A program made the translations under genes and the position numbers. The notes below the pieces were generated by a model. That model was not told the DNA's origin and did no database searches. It saw only the letters and a program-made list of their open reading frames with translations. A stretch of 64,000 nucleotides of DNA from Flavobacterium psychrophilum (GTDB lineage: Bacteria; Bacteroidota; Bacteroidia; Flavobacteriales; Flavobacteriaceae): NCBI GenBank assembly GCA_945862065.1, contig CAMAWT010000002.1, positions 180,474-244,473 on the forward strand, given 5' to 3'. Within the stretch, counting starts at the first letter, position 1. The number at the start of each line of letters is the position of its first letter. This document shows positions 47,962 to 56,783 of this stretch, piece after piece.

Positions 47962-48648
47962 CTATTTTTCAAATTGTTCTTTTATTTTTTTTGCTTTGTT
48001 TTCCTCTTTACTTTTATATAAGTAAAAATTATATAATTTTTGAAAGGTCTTTTTGGACTTTTCAAGTTGATAGGCTTTCAAATAATACGTCTCTGCTTTT
48101 ACAATTCTGTTAAAATATTCTTCAATGTAGGCTTTCGCCAAATAACCATCAGCCTTTGACAAAAGTGCTATTTCATCCGCATATTTTTGGGCTTTTTTTT
48201 CACTTCCGCCAACGATGCCTGGTAATTCTATATAAAACATGATCAATGCCCATCGTGAATTCAAATCTTTTGTATCTAATTGAGAGGCTTTTAGAAAGGC
48301 ATTTTCAATGTCATCGATTAATTTGAGAGCTTTGAACTTATTGATTTCTTTTGCCTTCAATCCCAATGCGCCTCCATATTTATAATGATAATTGGCAACT
48401 GTTGGATGGCTTTTTTTTAGTAGTGAATAATATTTAATGGCTTCATCCCATTTTTTTTGTTGAATGGCAATGTCTCCAAGAAGTTCAGTTGCAACCAAAT
48501 TATTGGGATACTCTTTACTGAATTTTTCAAGTAGTGTGGTTGCTTCTGAATATTTTTTTTGGTCAAATAGTTTTTCTGCTTTATCAATTTCGCCTTGAGC
48601 AAAAACTGAAAAGGTAATAAGTAAAATAAAAAGTTTGGCGTAGTTCAT
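47962..48648 (-). CDS. Exported tetratricopeptide-repeat protein
   Basis: 228 residues: signal peptide MNYAKLFILLITFSVFAQG, then at least four TPR-like helices pairs (AEKLFDQKKYSEATTLLEKFSKEYPNN; ATELLGDIAIQQKKWDEAIKYYSLLKKSHP; LDTKDLNSRWALIMFYIELPGIVGG; AKAYIEEYFNRIVKAETYYLKAYQLE) and a lysine-rich end. Probably a periplasmic scaffold. -7 box TATTTTTG at 48666-48673. Confidence 0.82.
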   Translation of the reverse strand: MNYAKLFILLITFSVFAQGEIDKAEKLFDQKKYSEATTLLEKFSKEYPNNLVATELLGDIAIQQKKWDEAIKYYSLLKKSHPTVANYHYKYGGALGLKAKEINKFKALKLIDDIENAFLKASQLDTKDLNSRWALIMFYIELPGIVGGSEKKAQKYADEIALLSKADGYLAKAYIEEYFNRIVKAETYYLKAYQLEKSKKTFQKLYNFYLYKSKEENKAKKIKEQFEK

Positions 48649-48665
48649 TTGGTATATATATTTTT

Positions 48666-48673
48666 CAAAAATA
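48666..48673 (-). promoter_or_regulatory. -7 promoter element of the TPR gene
   Basis: TATTTTTG on the minus strand, 17 bases before ATG 48648. Confidence 0.5.
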
Positions 48674-48725
48674 AGAAATAGTTATTGTTTTTTGATAGAA
48701 GATTTTCTTTTTTATGAAATTTGTG

Positions 48726-48798
48726 TTTTAGCCCAGATAGAGCCGATATCCTCCTGCAGTCCCAAAGGGCAAAGGAGATAAAGGCGAAAGCTGGAAAT
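48726..48798 (+). repeat. Flavobacterial structured intergenic repeat, copy 3
   Basis: TTTTAGCCCAGATAGAGCCGATATCCTCC ... AGGAGATAAAGGCGAAAGCTGGA, here with a CCTGCAGTCCCAAAGGGCAAAGG core very similar to copy 1. It lies upstream of the S46 peptidase gene in a 258-base gap without other genes. Confidence 0.75.
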
Positions 48799-48906
48799 TG
48801 CTCCAAAAAAAAATCTTTTTATTGAATGATCTGTTGATTTTTTATTAAAACATTGTTATGAAATTTTAAAAATACATTATATTCGCATTTCTAAAAACAA
48901 ACTACT

Positions 48907-51057
48907 ATGAAAAAAATAATTGTATCGTTAATCGCGGCGATAATGCTGATGCCAATGAGTGCAAAGGCAGACGAAGGAATGTGGTTTTTGATGTTCATTG
49001 AACGTTTGAATCACAGAGATATGCAAAAAATGGGGCTTCAACTGACCGCTGAAGAAATTTATAGCATTAACAATCACAGTTTGAAAGATGCTATTGTACA
49101 ATTTAATGGTGGTTGTACGGCCGAAATCATTTCAAAAGACGGATTGGTTTTAACGAATCACCACTGTGGATATGATGCTATTGCTGAATTATCGTCGGCA
49201 GAAAATAATTATTTAAAGAACGGATATTGGGCAGCGAACCGAAAAGGAGAAATGAAACCTTCTAGCTTGTACGTTCGTTTTTTCGTTCGTATGGACGATT
49301 GTTCGAAACGTATTTTAGCAAAAGTAAACCCTTCAATGACAGAGGCTGAGCGCGAAAAAGCGATCAATGCTGAAATTGCAGTTATTGAAAAAGAAAACAA
49401 CGAAGGCGGAAAATATACGGTTTCTGTTCGTCCTTTTTTTCAAGGAAATGAGTACTACTATTTTGTATATCAAGATTATAAAGACGTTCGTTTAGTGGGA
49501 ACTCCGCCTGAAAGTTTAGGTAAATTTGGTGGCGATACCGACAACTGGGAATGGCCACGTCACACTGCCGATTTTTCTATGTTTAGAGTGTACGCTGATT
49601 CAAAAGGAAATCCGGCTGACTATTCTGAAAGCAATGTGCCTTTGCAACCAAAACATTACTTACCTGTTAATTTAGGTGGTGTAAAAGAAAATGATTTTGC
49701 CATGATTTTGGGATATCCTGGTAGAACCAACAGATGGATGCCAGCAAATGGAATTGACCAAAACGTGAAATTTGCTTACCCTGCTTGGGTTGAAGGAGCA
49801 AAAACAGGTATGGACGGCATGAAAAAATACATGGATCAAAGCGATGCATTGCGATTGGTTTATGCTTCAAAATTTGCTTCGACTGCCAATTACTGGAAAA
49901 ACCGTCAAGGAATGATTGATGCGTTGACGAAATTTGGAACAGCAAAATCAAAAACAGCTCAAGAAACTAAATTCAACACGTGGGCAAACAAGCCGGCAAA
50001 CAAAGCAAAATATGGTAATGTAGTAGCTACCATCAACAATTTTTACAATTTGACGAATGAAAAATCACGTCATGATAACTATTTACAACAGCTATTCAGA
50101 ACGACTTCTTTTGGAACTATCGGCAGAACTTTGGGTAAACAATTAGATAATTATACCAAAGCCAATGCTGCCAAAAGAGCGGAACTTGCGCCACAAATTA
50201 TTGAAATGGCTACCGAAATGTTTAAAGAATTACACGTTCCGGCTGAAAAAGAAATCATGGCGGCTCAATTGAAAGTATATGCAACCAAATCAACAGGTTA
50301 TGGTGTTGCACCTTTGGTAAAAAAAGTAGGTGACGAAAACAACAATGACTTTACTAAGTATGTAAATTCAACGTTTGAATTATCACTTTTCACCTCGTTA
50401 GACCGTATCAAAGCATATGTAGATTATCCAAATCAGGCTGTTTTAGACAACGATCCGTTGTATGTATTGTCAAATGACCTTAGTACGCATTTTGCAAAAA
50501 AATCAGACGAAATTGCTAAAGCTCAAAATGATTACGGTGCCTCTTTCCGTTTAATGGTTGAAGGTTTGCGTGAGTCTAAAATTGCAGACATCAAGTATCC
50601 AGACGCTAACTCAACCTTGCGATTAACCTACGGAAAAGTGCGCTCATTGCCAGCTGATAAAAGAAATGACGCTAAAATCAACAACTACACAACTCTTGAC
50701 GGGCAAGTAAAAAAATACAAAAAAGACGATCAAGAATTTGACCTTCCAACTCGTGTTATAGACATGAATAACAACAAAGATTTTGGACGTTATGCCGACA
50801 AAGACGGATCGCTTCACGTGAATTTCCTTACAGACAACGACATTACAGGAGGAAACTCTGGGTCGCCTGTACTAAACGGAAAAGGCGAATTGATTGGATT
50901 GGCTTTTGACGGAAACATCGAAGCAATGGCAGGTGATGTTATTTTCGACAAAAAACTACAACGCACCATCAACGTGGACATTCGTTATGTACTTTGGGTA
51001 ATCGAAAATTTCTCGGGAGCCAAACACATTGTTGACGAAATGACTTTGGTGAAATAA
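48907..51057 (+). CDS. S46 family dipeptidyl-peptidase, DPP7-like
   Basis: 716 residues with a signal peptide ending at about AKA-D22. Chymotrypsin-like catalytic residues are seen: His in VLTNHHCGYDAI (about residue 85), the Asp region DTDNWEWPRHTADFSMFRVY, and Ser651 in TGGNSGSPV. The specificity position 18 residues after the Ser is Gly669 (LAFDGN), as in DPP7-type enzymes that remove dipeptides with a hydrophobic penultimate residue; DPP11 has Arg there. Periplasmic peptide-scavenging enzyme of asaccharolytic and aquatic Bacteroidota. A near -7 box (TATATTCG) is at 48878-48885. Confidence 0.95.
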   Translation: MKKIIVSLIAAIMLMPMSAKADEGMWFLMFIERLNHRDMQKMGLQLTAEEIYSINNHSLKDAIVQFNGGCTAEIISKDGLVLTNHHCGYDAIAELSSAENNYLKNGYWAANRKGEMKPSSLYVRFFVRMDDCSKRILAKVNPSMTEAEREKAINAEIAVIEKENNEGGKYTVSVRPFFQGNEYYYFVYQDYKDVRLVGTPPESLGKFGGDTDNWEWPRHTADFSMFRVYADSKGNPADYSESNVPLQPKHYLPVNLGGVKENDFAMILGYPGRTNRWMPANGIDQNVKFAYPAWVEGAKTGMDGMKKYMDQSDALRLVYASKFASTANYWKNRQGMIDALTKFGTAKSKTAQETKFNTWANKPANKAKYGNVVATINNFYNLTNEKSRHDNYLQQLFRTTSFGTIGRTLGKQLDNYTKANAAKRAELAPQIIEMATEMFKELHVPAEKEIMAAQLKVYATKSTGYGVAPLVKKVGDENNNDFTKYVNSTFELSLFTSLDRIKAYVDYPNQAVLDNDPLYVLSNDLSTHFAKKSDEIAKAQNDYGASFRLMVEGLRESKIADIKYPDANSTLRLTYGKVRSLPADKRNDAKINNYTTLDGQVKKYKKDDQEFDLPTRVIDMNNNKDFGRYADKDGSLHVNFLTDNDITGGNSGSPVLNGKGELIGLAFDGNIEAMAGDVIFDKKLQRTINVDIRYVLWVIENFSGAKHIVDEMTLVK

Positions 51058-51077
51058 ACCAAAAAAAATACAATTTC

Positions 51078-51112
51078 AAAATCCGACTTAAGCAATTAAG
51101 TCGGATTTTTTT
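51078..51112 (+). terminator. Rho-independent terminator after the S46 peptidase
   Basis: AAATCCGACTTA / TAAGTCGGATTT perfect 12-bp stem, 6-base loop, seven T; 20 bases after the stop. Confidence 0.95.
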
Positions 51113-51150
51113 GTTTATTGGAAGCACACAAGTACGTTTTTCAAGACAAC

Positions 51151-51221
51151 CTGTCCTGCTGTACGCTATATCTCTTGTTCCGCTGCCGCTACACAAGAGG
51201 ATACCGCTTCCATCAGGGCTA
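51151..51221 (-). repeat. Flavobacterial structured intergenic repeat, copy 4 (inverted)
   Basis: Read on the minus strand: TAGCCCTGATGGAAGCGGTATCCTCTTGTG ... ACAAGAGATATAGCGTACAGCAGGA, the same frame as copies 1-3. The remaining part of the gap 51058-51384 holds the terminator, an AT-rich word repeat and the recombinase promoter. Confidence 0.75.
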
Positions 51222-51356
51222 CACTTGACGAGTTGTTTTTCAGAAGACTTTTTATTAATTAGAAAATGAGATAATTTGAAAATACGTGTTAAAAAAACAG
51301 CAAAGTTTTATGATTTTATAACTTACAATATTTTAACTATTTGTAACTATTTTTTT

Positions 51357-51364
51357 TAAATTTG
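51357..51364 (+). promoter_or_regulatory. -7 promoter element of the tyrosine recombinase gene
   Basis: TAAATTTG, 20 bases before ATG 51385, matches TAnnTTTG exactly; a TTG occurs 13 bases upstream, shorter than usual. Confidence 0.6.
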
Positions 51365-51384
51365 CATTATACAAGCCACTGTTT

Positions 51385-52422
51385 ATGAATTGGAAAGCCA
51401 AAATATTACTTCACAATGGAAACCCTAGAATAGCTATTTATTTTGAAAAAAATGTACAATTAATAGCTCGAATAAAAACCTTTGATGATGCCCGCTGGAG
51501 TACTTCAAAGAAATATTGGCATTTACCAGATACTGAAGCCAATCGTATCCATTTTAATCTACCTTTAGCCCATACTTTAGTGCCAAATGCAGAAGGAATG
51601 ACAAGTATTGAAATCTTTAAACGCTATTTATTATCAAAACGTTACAGCCCAAATACCATTAACACCTATAGTGAAGCTTTAAAATCGTTTTTAACTTTTT
51701 GCAATACCAAAGCAATAAAAGAAATTACCAATGAAGATGTTATTTCCTATAACAATGACTACATTTTAAAAAATAATTTATCGTCATCATATCAAAATCA
51801 GATAGTAAATGCAATTAAATTGTATTTTAAGATTGTAAAAGAAAAAACAATTGAAATTGATAAAATTCATCGTCCAAAAAGAGAAAAAACACTACCTAAC
51901 GTTTTAAGTAAAGAAGAAATAATAAAAATAATTGATTCAACCGAAAACTTAAAACACAAAACCTTAATAGCCTTAATTTATTCAGCTGGGCTTCGTATTA
52001 GTGAAGCGCTAAACATGAAACCAAAAGATATTGACAGTGTACGAATGTTAATTCATATAAAATATGCTAAAGGAAAAAAAGACCGATACACATTGTTGTC
52101 TGAAAAGGTATTGTTGTTGCTTCGTGAATATTATTTTGTTTACAAACCTAAAGTATATTTATTTGAAGGACAATTTGGCGGAATGTACAGTAGTAGAAGT
52201 GCTCAAATTATTTTAAAACAAACTGCAAAAAAAGCTGGGATAAGAAAACCGATAACACTTCATACACTTCGCCACAGTTTTGCAACACATTTGCTTGAGA
52301 GCGGCACAGATTTGCGTTATATTCAAGATTTATTAGGTCATAGCAGTCCGAAGACCACAATGATTTATACTCATGTAACAAACGATAGTTTGAAAAAAAT
52401 AAAAAATCCTTTTGATGTGTAA
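51385..52422 (+). CDS. Xer-type tyrosine recombinase, candidate integrase of the cassette array
   Basis: 345 residues in three parts: an N-terminal ~70-residue module not found in XerC/D (MNWKAKILLHNGNPRIAIYF...TFDDARWSTSKKYWHLP), a SAM-like core-binding domain (about 72-165: IFKRYLLSKRYSPNTINTYSEAL), and the catalytic domain with Arg204 (AGLRISEAL), Lys229, His293-x-x-Arg296 (HTLRHSFATHLL), His319 (LLGHSSPKTT) and Tyr328 (MIYTHV). IntI integrases carry an extra segment between the Lys and the HxxR box; here that interval is 64 residues against 106 in IntI1, so the segment is missing. The end (IKNPFD) resembles the IntI end (RSPLD). It is codirectional with and directly upstream of the array. 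Confidence 0.93.
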   Translation: MNWKAKILLHNGNPRIAIYFEKNVQLIARIKTFDDARWSTSKKYWHLPDTEANRIHFNLPLAHTLVPNAEGMTSIEIFKRYLLSKRYSPNTINTYSEALKSFLTFCNTKAIKEITNEDVISYNNDYILKNNLSSSYQNQIVNAIKLYFKIVKEKTIEIDKIHRPKREKTLPNVLSKEEIIKIIDSTENLKHKTLIALIYSAGLRISEALNMKPKDIDSVRMLIHIKYAKGKKDRYTLLSEKVLLLLREYYFVYKPKVYLFEGQFGGMYSSRSAQIILKQTAKKAGIRKPITLHTLRHSFATHLLESGTDLRYIQDLLGHSSPKTTMIYTHVTNDSLKKIKNPFDV

Positions 52423-52547
52423 GTTTTTTAATCTAAATTTGGAAAGCGAAATAAAAATAAGCGAAATAAATACAAGCAAAACTTTCGCAAATCTTTCCAA
52501 TTTGGAATAAAAGTAGTTTGAAAGTTTCGCATATAAACTAGTTGGCA
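52423..52547 (+). other. Putative attI-like primary recombination site
   Basis: The segment between the recombinase stop and the first cassette core GTTGGCA (52541-52547) is not an attC: it lacks the R''/L'' arm. It contains several related AAGCGAAAT / ACTTTCGC words (52441-52447, 52458-52464, 52480-52487, 52521-52530) in both orientations, and a palindrome TTCCAATTTGGAA (about 52495-52507). Direct and inverted integrase-binding words beside one core are the layout of attI. Binding is not demonstrated. Confidence 0.55.
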
Positions 52548-52611
52548 ACAATTGTAACCCAAAAAACCGCATAAAAAAACAACAAATAAACTAAAATCAA
52601 AGTGATTAAGT

Positions 52612-53067
52612 ATGAGAAAAATTAAGATTATTATAACTAATGTATTTATTTTAACATTTCTTTCAATAATTAGTTGCAAAGAAAACCGTGAGAAAACACC
52701 AGATGAATTAAAAATGGAATTACAAATATTGGAAGAAAATAACCCTTTACAATATTTAGAATTAGTGCAAACAACGATACAAAGAAATAAAATTAAAGAA
52801 GCTGGTTTATTTTCAAGTGCAAAATATGACGGATATTTAATAACGGGAAAAGTGAAGAATAGTGCAACTTTGACAAAGTTTAAGGATTTGAAACTAATGG
52901 TTGAGTTTTACTCTCAAACAAAAACGGTTATTGAAAGTAAATCTTATGTAAAATTTGAATATTTCGCACCAAATACAACTAAAGAATTTACACTAAAAGT
53001 TGACCCACCAGAAGCTATGAAAGGTTTTGGAGTTTCTGTTATTGAAGCATCACCAACTTATGAATAA
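52612..53067 (+). CDS. Lipoprotein of unknown function (cassette 1, gene 1)
   Basis: 151 residues. Lipoprotein signal with lipobox LSIISC (Cys22), then a charged linker and a beta-rich domain (GYLITGKVKNSATLTKFKDLKLMVEFYSQTKTVIESKSYVKFEYFAPNTTKEFTLKVDPPEAMKGFGVSVI) reminiscent of FxLYD-type carbohydrate/peptide-binding folds, which I cannot confirm. It starts 70 bases after the cassette core and is followed by the C10 protease gene after 44 bases. Confidence 0.8.
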   Translation: MRKIKIIITNVFILTFLSIISCKENREKTPDELKMELQILEENNPLQYLELVQTTIQRNKIKEAGLFSSAKYDGYLITGKVKNSATLTKFKDLKLMVEFYSQTKTVIESKSYVKFEYFAPNTTKEFTLKVDPPEAMKGFGVSVIEASPTYE

Positions 53068-53111
53068 CTTAACAATATATAATTAAAAATTAACATAACT
53101 AATTTAACAAA

Positions 53112-55727
53112 ATGAATAAAAAATTATTTTTTTCGGTTTTACTATCAATGTTCAGTATTGTGCTGTTTGCTAAACCTATTAGCGAAAATACAGCCAAAAA
53201 AGTAGGTGCTAACTTTTTAAGTTCAAAAACAAGCGTTTCAGCAAGTATGGCGGAACTTTCCTTGGTTTACTCCTTAAAAAACCAAACGCAAACACCTTAC
53301 TTTTATGTTTTTAATATTGCAAACAAAGGATTTGTAATTGTTTCAGGGGATGATGATGTGTTACCTATATTAGGATATTCCGATGAGGGCGTTTTTATTT
53401 CAGATAATATTGCTCCACAAGTTTTGAAATGGCTTGAAAGCTACAAAGACCAAATTCGTTATGTCATTGAAAAAAATATTAAGGCGACAGAAAAGATACA
53501 GCAAGAGTGGGAAGAATTACAAAAAGACAGAACAGTATTAAAAACACAACAAAGCACAAAGAGTACTTTAAGTACACAAGCGGTTAGCCCTTTGGTACAG
53601 GTACATTGGGGACAAAGTCCGTATGTAAATGCACAGTGTCCATCTGATGTAAATGCGGGTTCTGCTAATGGTTATCGTGCTGTTGCAGGTTGTCCAGCCA
53701 CGGCTATGGCACAAATTATGAAATATTGGGGTTATCCTGCACAAGGTGCGGGTTTTCATTCATACAACCACCCAACCTATGGTACACTTTCTGCAAACTT
53801 TGGTGCTACAACTTATAATTGGGCTTCTATGCCAAACTATGTAAATAGCTCAAATAGTGAAGTTGCTAAACTAATATATCACTGTGGGGTTGCTGTAGAG
53901 ATGCAATACGGTCCAACAAGTAGTGGCTCTTACGTGATTATGGACGGATACCCTGCTCAACAAACTTGTGAATACGCTTACAAAACATATTTTGGATATA
54001 ATCCAACGACCTTACAAGGATTAAAGCGTTCTAACTATTCAGATAGTAATTGGATAAATTTACTAAAAAATGAGTTAAATGCAAGCCGACCAATACAGTA
54101 TGCAGGTTTCGGAGGCGGTAGTGGGCACACTTTTGTATGTGACGGTTATGACAATAACAATCTTTTTCATATGAATTGGGGTTGGGCTGGAAGTTCAGAC
54201 GGTTATTTTAACTTAAATGCACTAAACCCTGGTTCGTTAGGAACAGGCGGTGGCTCTGGTGGTTACAATAATAATCAACAAGCTGTTATAGGTATTCAAC
54301 CGCTTAATGCACCACAAACATTTGATCTATCAATGTATTCCGATTTATCAACTTCACAATCAAGTTATTGGTTTGGCGGTTCAATTACAGTAACCGCACA
54401 AATACAAAATAGTGGTGCAGGGGCTTTTTCGGGCGAATTTGCCGCAGCTGTTTTTAATTCAAATGGTCAATTTGTGTCATTTTTATCATCACCACAAACA
54501 AGCAACTTGTCTACTGGTTTTTATACTACGAAAACATTTACAAATGCTGGCGGTGCGCCATTTATACCCGGTAACTATTCTGTTTCTGTTTTTTACAGAT
54601 TAAACGGAGGTTCTTGGACAATTGTAGCGGATGAAATTGGGGTAATTTTTAACGAAGTTAACTTATCTCAATTTGCAATAAATTATACGTCAAATATCGA
54701 AACTTATTCAAATTTTACTACTACCACAAATAATGGAATTCTTTATCAAGGTCAGTCAGCAACTATAAATGTGAATGCAACAAATACAAATGCAAGTACT
54801 TTTTTTGGAGATTTAAGAGTTAATTTATCTAATTTAGATGGTACTTTCGCTCAAAATATTCAAATTCTAACCGAAAATAATGGTCTTCCAAATAATTATA
54901 GTTATACAAATGGTCTTAATTTTACAGGAAATATTACGGTTGAACCAGGAACATATCTAATGGAACTAGCTTATAAACCACAAGGTACATCAAATTGGAT
55001 TTATGCTGGAAGTACTAATTTTCAAAATCCAATTTTTGTTACAGTTCAAGCACCACCATTTCAACCAGACCAATACGAAAACAATAATACTTTTGCTAAT
55101 TCTTATACTTTTTCACCCGTATTTTCAAATAATATAGCAAGTTTAAACACAACATCTTCAAATATACATATTGGTAACGATAATGACTTTTACAAAGTAA
55201 TATTACCAACAGGTTATGCTTATACAATAAGTGCTAGGCTTCACGATAGTTTTAATAGCAATAATGGAAATACTTATTCTGTAGATGCTCTTTTCTCTTA
55301 TTCAACAGATAATGGTGTAACTTGGTCAGAAGTCTTCGATACTATGCCTAATAACAATATTATTATGCAGAATGGTGGAAATATTATTTTTCGAGTTGCC
55401 AACTACTTTGAGGGAAATATGGGAACATATTTATTAGATGTTGGTATAAACAGACAAACATTAGATACTCAAGATTTTGATTTGAATAATCAAATTAAAG
55501 TTTATCCCAATCCTGCCAAAGATATTGTTAACATAAACCTTTCGGCTTTTACAAACGAAGTAAACGATATAATAATTAATAATGTACAAGGTCAAGTTAT
55601 TAGTAGAGTAAAAGTGCAAGATGAAAGTTTGGTTCAAATTCCGTTAAAAAATTTAGCCTCTGGAATTTATTTCGTACAAATTCACTCAACAAAAGGAGTT
55701 TCAACAAAAAAAATCATTGTACAATAA
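53112..55727 (+). CDS. C10 (streptopain-like) cysteine protease with T9SS sorting domain (cassette 1, gene 2)
   Basis: 871 residues. Signal peptide to about residue 20; Spi-type propeptide (KPISENTAKKVGANFL...LVYSLKNQTQTPYFYVFNIANKGFVIVSGDDDVLPILGYSDEG); peptidase C10 core with nucleophile Cys194 (VAGCPATAMAQIMKYW), His339 (GSGHTFVCDGY) and the NWGWAGSSDGYF end; two beta-sandwich domains; and a type A T9SS domain (IKVYPNPAKDIVNINLS ... LASGIYFVQIHSTKGVSTKKIIV). It should be exported to the cell surface. Large cargo for a cassette. SpeB relatives are virulence proteases, but many environmental Bacteroidota carry C10 enzymes. Confidence 0.93.
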   Translation: MNKKLFFSVLLSMFSIVLFAKPISENTAKKVGANFLSSKTSVSASMAELSLVYSLKNQTQTPYFYVFNIANKGFVIVSGDDDVLPILGYSDEGVFISDNIAPQVLKWLESYKDQIRYVIEKNIKATEKIQQEWEELQKDRTVLKTQQSTKSTLSTQAVSPLVQVHWGQSPYVNAQCPSDVNAGSANGYRAVAGCPATAMAQIMKYWGYPAQGAGFHSYNHPTYGTLSANFGATTYNWASMPNYVNSSNSEVAKLIYHCGVAVEMQYGPTSSGSYVIMDGYPAQQTCEYAYKTYFGYNPTTLQGLKRSNYSDSNWINLLKNELNASRPIQYAGFGGGSGHTFVCDGYDNNNLFHMNWGWAGSSDGYFNLNALNPGSLGTGGGSGGYNNNQQAVIGIQPLNAPQTFDLSMYSDLSTSQSSYWFGGSITVTAQIQNSGAGAFSGEFAAAVFNSNGQFVSFLSSPQTSNLSTGFYTTKTFTNAGGAPFIPGNYSVSVFYRLNGGSWTIVADEIGVIFNEVNLSQFAINYTSNIETYSNFTTTTNNGILYQGQSATINVNATNTNASTFFGDLRVNLSNLDGTFAQNIQILTENNGLPNNYSYTNGLNFTGNITVEPGTYLMELAYKPQGTSNWIYAGSTNFQNPIFVTVQAPPFQPDQYENNNTFANSYTFSPVFSNNIASLNTTSSNIHIGNDNDFYKVILPTGYAYTISARLHDSFNSNNGNTYSVDALFSYSTDNGVTWSEVFDTMPNNNIIMQNGGNIIFRVANYFEGNMGTYLLDVGINRQTLDTQDFDLNNQIKVYPNPAKDIVNINLSAFTNEVNDIIINNVQGQVISRVKVQDESLVQIPLKNLASGIYFVQIHSTKGVSTKKIIVQ

Positions 55728-56236
55728 TGAAAATAATAACGTTAATTATAATTTCGATATTTTTTATCTCGTGCAAATCAAGTGAAACAATGACAAACAA
55801 AAAAAAAGAAATTTCATTTGGTGGTAATGCCGTGTCCAGTTTGCCAATATTAGTTTACAAAACAAAAAAGGATTATAAAAATCTTGTTCCTGTTTTTCTA
55901 AATGATGATAAATTGCAAGTTGTATCGTACCCAGACCCAAAAGATGTTAAAGTAGGAAGTGATTTTTTTCTTCCTACTTCTTTACAAAAGGGTTATTTAT
56001 TGGATAACAAAGGAATAGGTATAAATGTTGCATTTTTAAAATACACTTATGAAGAATATTCAAATTTACAAACATTGCCTACACTAAAGGAATTATACAA
56101 TAACGTCATAGACAAAAATCCTTTAATTGAATTGTGTGATTGTGGTAATAAATCAAAATATGTAAATTTAGAAAAACAGTTGAATGAATACATAGACAAA
56201 GATATTATAAAGTTAAAATGTAAAGTATTGAAATAA
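55727..56236 (+). CDS. Small lipoprotein of unknown function (cassette 1, gene 3)
   Basis: 169 residues. The ATG overlaps the protease stop (TAATG), so it is translationally coupled to the protease. Lipobox IFFISC (Cys16), then a globular domain with KKDYKNLVPVFLNDDKLQVVSYPDPKDV and a C-terminal CDCGN motif. C10 proteases are often followed by a small lipoprotein inhibitor (Spi-like); whether this is one is unproved, since I see no clear Spi signature. Confidence 0.75.
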   Translation: MKIITLIIISIFFISCKSSETMTNKKKEISFGGNAVSSLPILVYKTKKDYKNLVPVFLNDDKLQVVSYPDPKDVKVGSDFFLPTSLQKGYLLDNKGIGINVAFLKYTYEEYSNLQTLPTLKELYNNVIDKNPLIELCDCGNKSKYVNLEKQLNEYIDKDIIKLKCKVLK

Positions 56237-56243
56237 CAACTGT

Positions 56244-56377
56244 TGCCAACAAGCGTTTTGCAAGATTGCGGGGTAAGTGATTAATTTCAAGGTTTTTTCT
56301 TATCTTTGTGGTCTGTGAATAACCGAAAGTTAAGGCTTCTTTAGTCCGCAACCTCGCAAAGCGCTGGGACGTTAGTG
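56244..56377 (+). other. attC-like site 1 (end of cassette 1)
   Basis: R'' TGCCAAC (56244-56250), left arm 56253-56271, right arm 56346-56364, R' GTTAGTG (56371-56377). The R'' core (TGTTGCCAAC) complements the start of cassette 1 (GTTGGCAACA at 52541). Arms pair over 19 positions with three mismatches at the array-typical places. Loop carries TATCTTTG (56301-56308). Confidence 0.85.
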
Positions 56378-56466
56378 GTCAGTTGCTGCCGAAAAATACG
56401 CAGACAAAAAACGGGACGGATTAATATCGGAAATCTGCTACTTTCATCACGATTGTTACGCCGAGA

Positions 56467-56729
56467 ACGTAAACTCGAAAAGCAGAAACTAGCAAAGCAG
56501 AAACTGGCAAAGCAGAAACTGGCAAAGCAGAAACTTGAAAAGCGGAAACTGGCAAAGCAGAAACTTGAAAAGCGGAAACTTGAAAAGCGGAAACTTGAAA
56601 GCAGAAACTCGAAAAGCGGAAGCTTGAAAACAGAAACTGGCAAAGCAGAAACTTGAAACAGAAGCTTGAAACAGAAGCTTGAAACAGAAGCTTGAAACAG
56701 AAACTCGAAAAGCGGAAACTTGAAAAATA
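56467..56729 (+). repeat. Cassette 2 minisatellite (13-15 bp units)
   Basis: The cassette of 539 bases (56372-56910) contains about 18 units of AAAGCAGAAACTGGC and its variants AAAGCGGAAACTTG and AAACAGAAGCTTG. Because early units are 15 bases, a frame with (KLAKQ)n / (KLEKR)n pentapeptides is open, but a deletion after about nine units breaks the phase, and frames on both strands stay open, so I do not call a gene. The rest of the 56237-56962 gap is attC sites 1 and 2. Confidence 0.8.
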
Positions 56730-56783
56730 GTACTCAAAAAATTGATTTTAACGAGAATATTTTTCGTCAAAATACAACCGAAC

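Noticed and set aside
51385..52422. Calling the recombinase IntI
   Set aside because: The interval between the catalytic Lys and HxxR is too short to contain the IntI-specific segment, and it is codirectional with the array.
56375..56656. Plus-strand frame with (KLAKQ/KLEKR) pentapeptide repeats
   Set aside because: It begins with GTG inside the core site, arises from a 15-bp tandem repeat, changes phase when a shorter unit appears, and an equally open frame exists on the minus strand (56489-56770).
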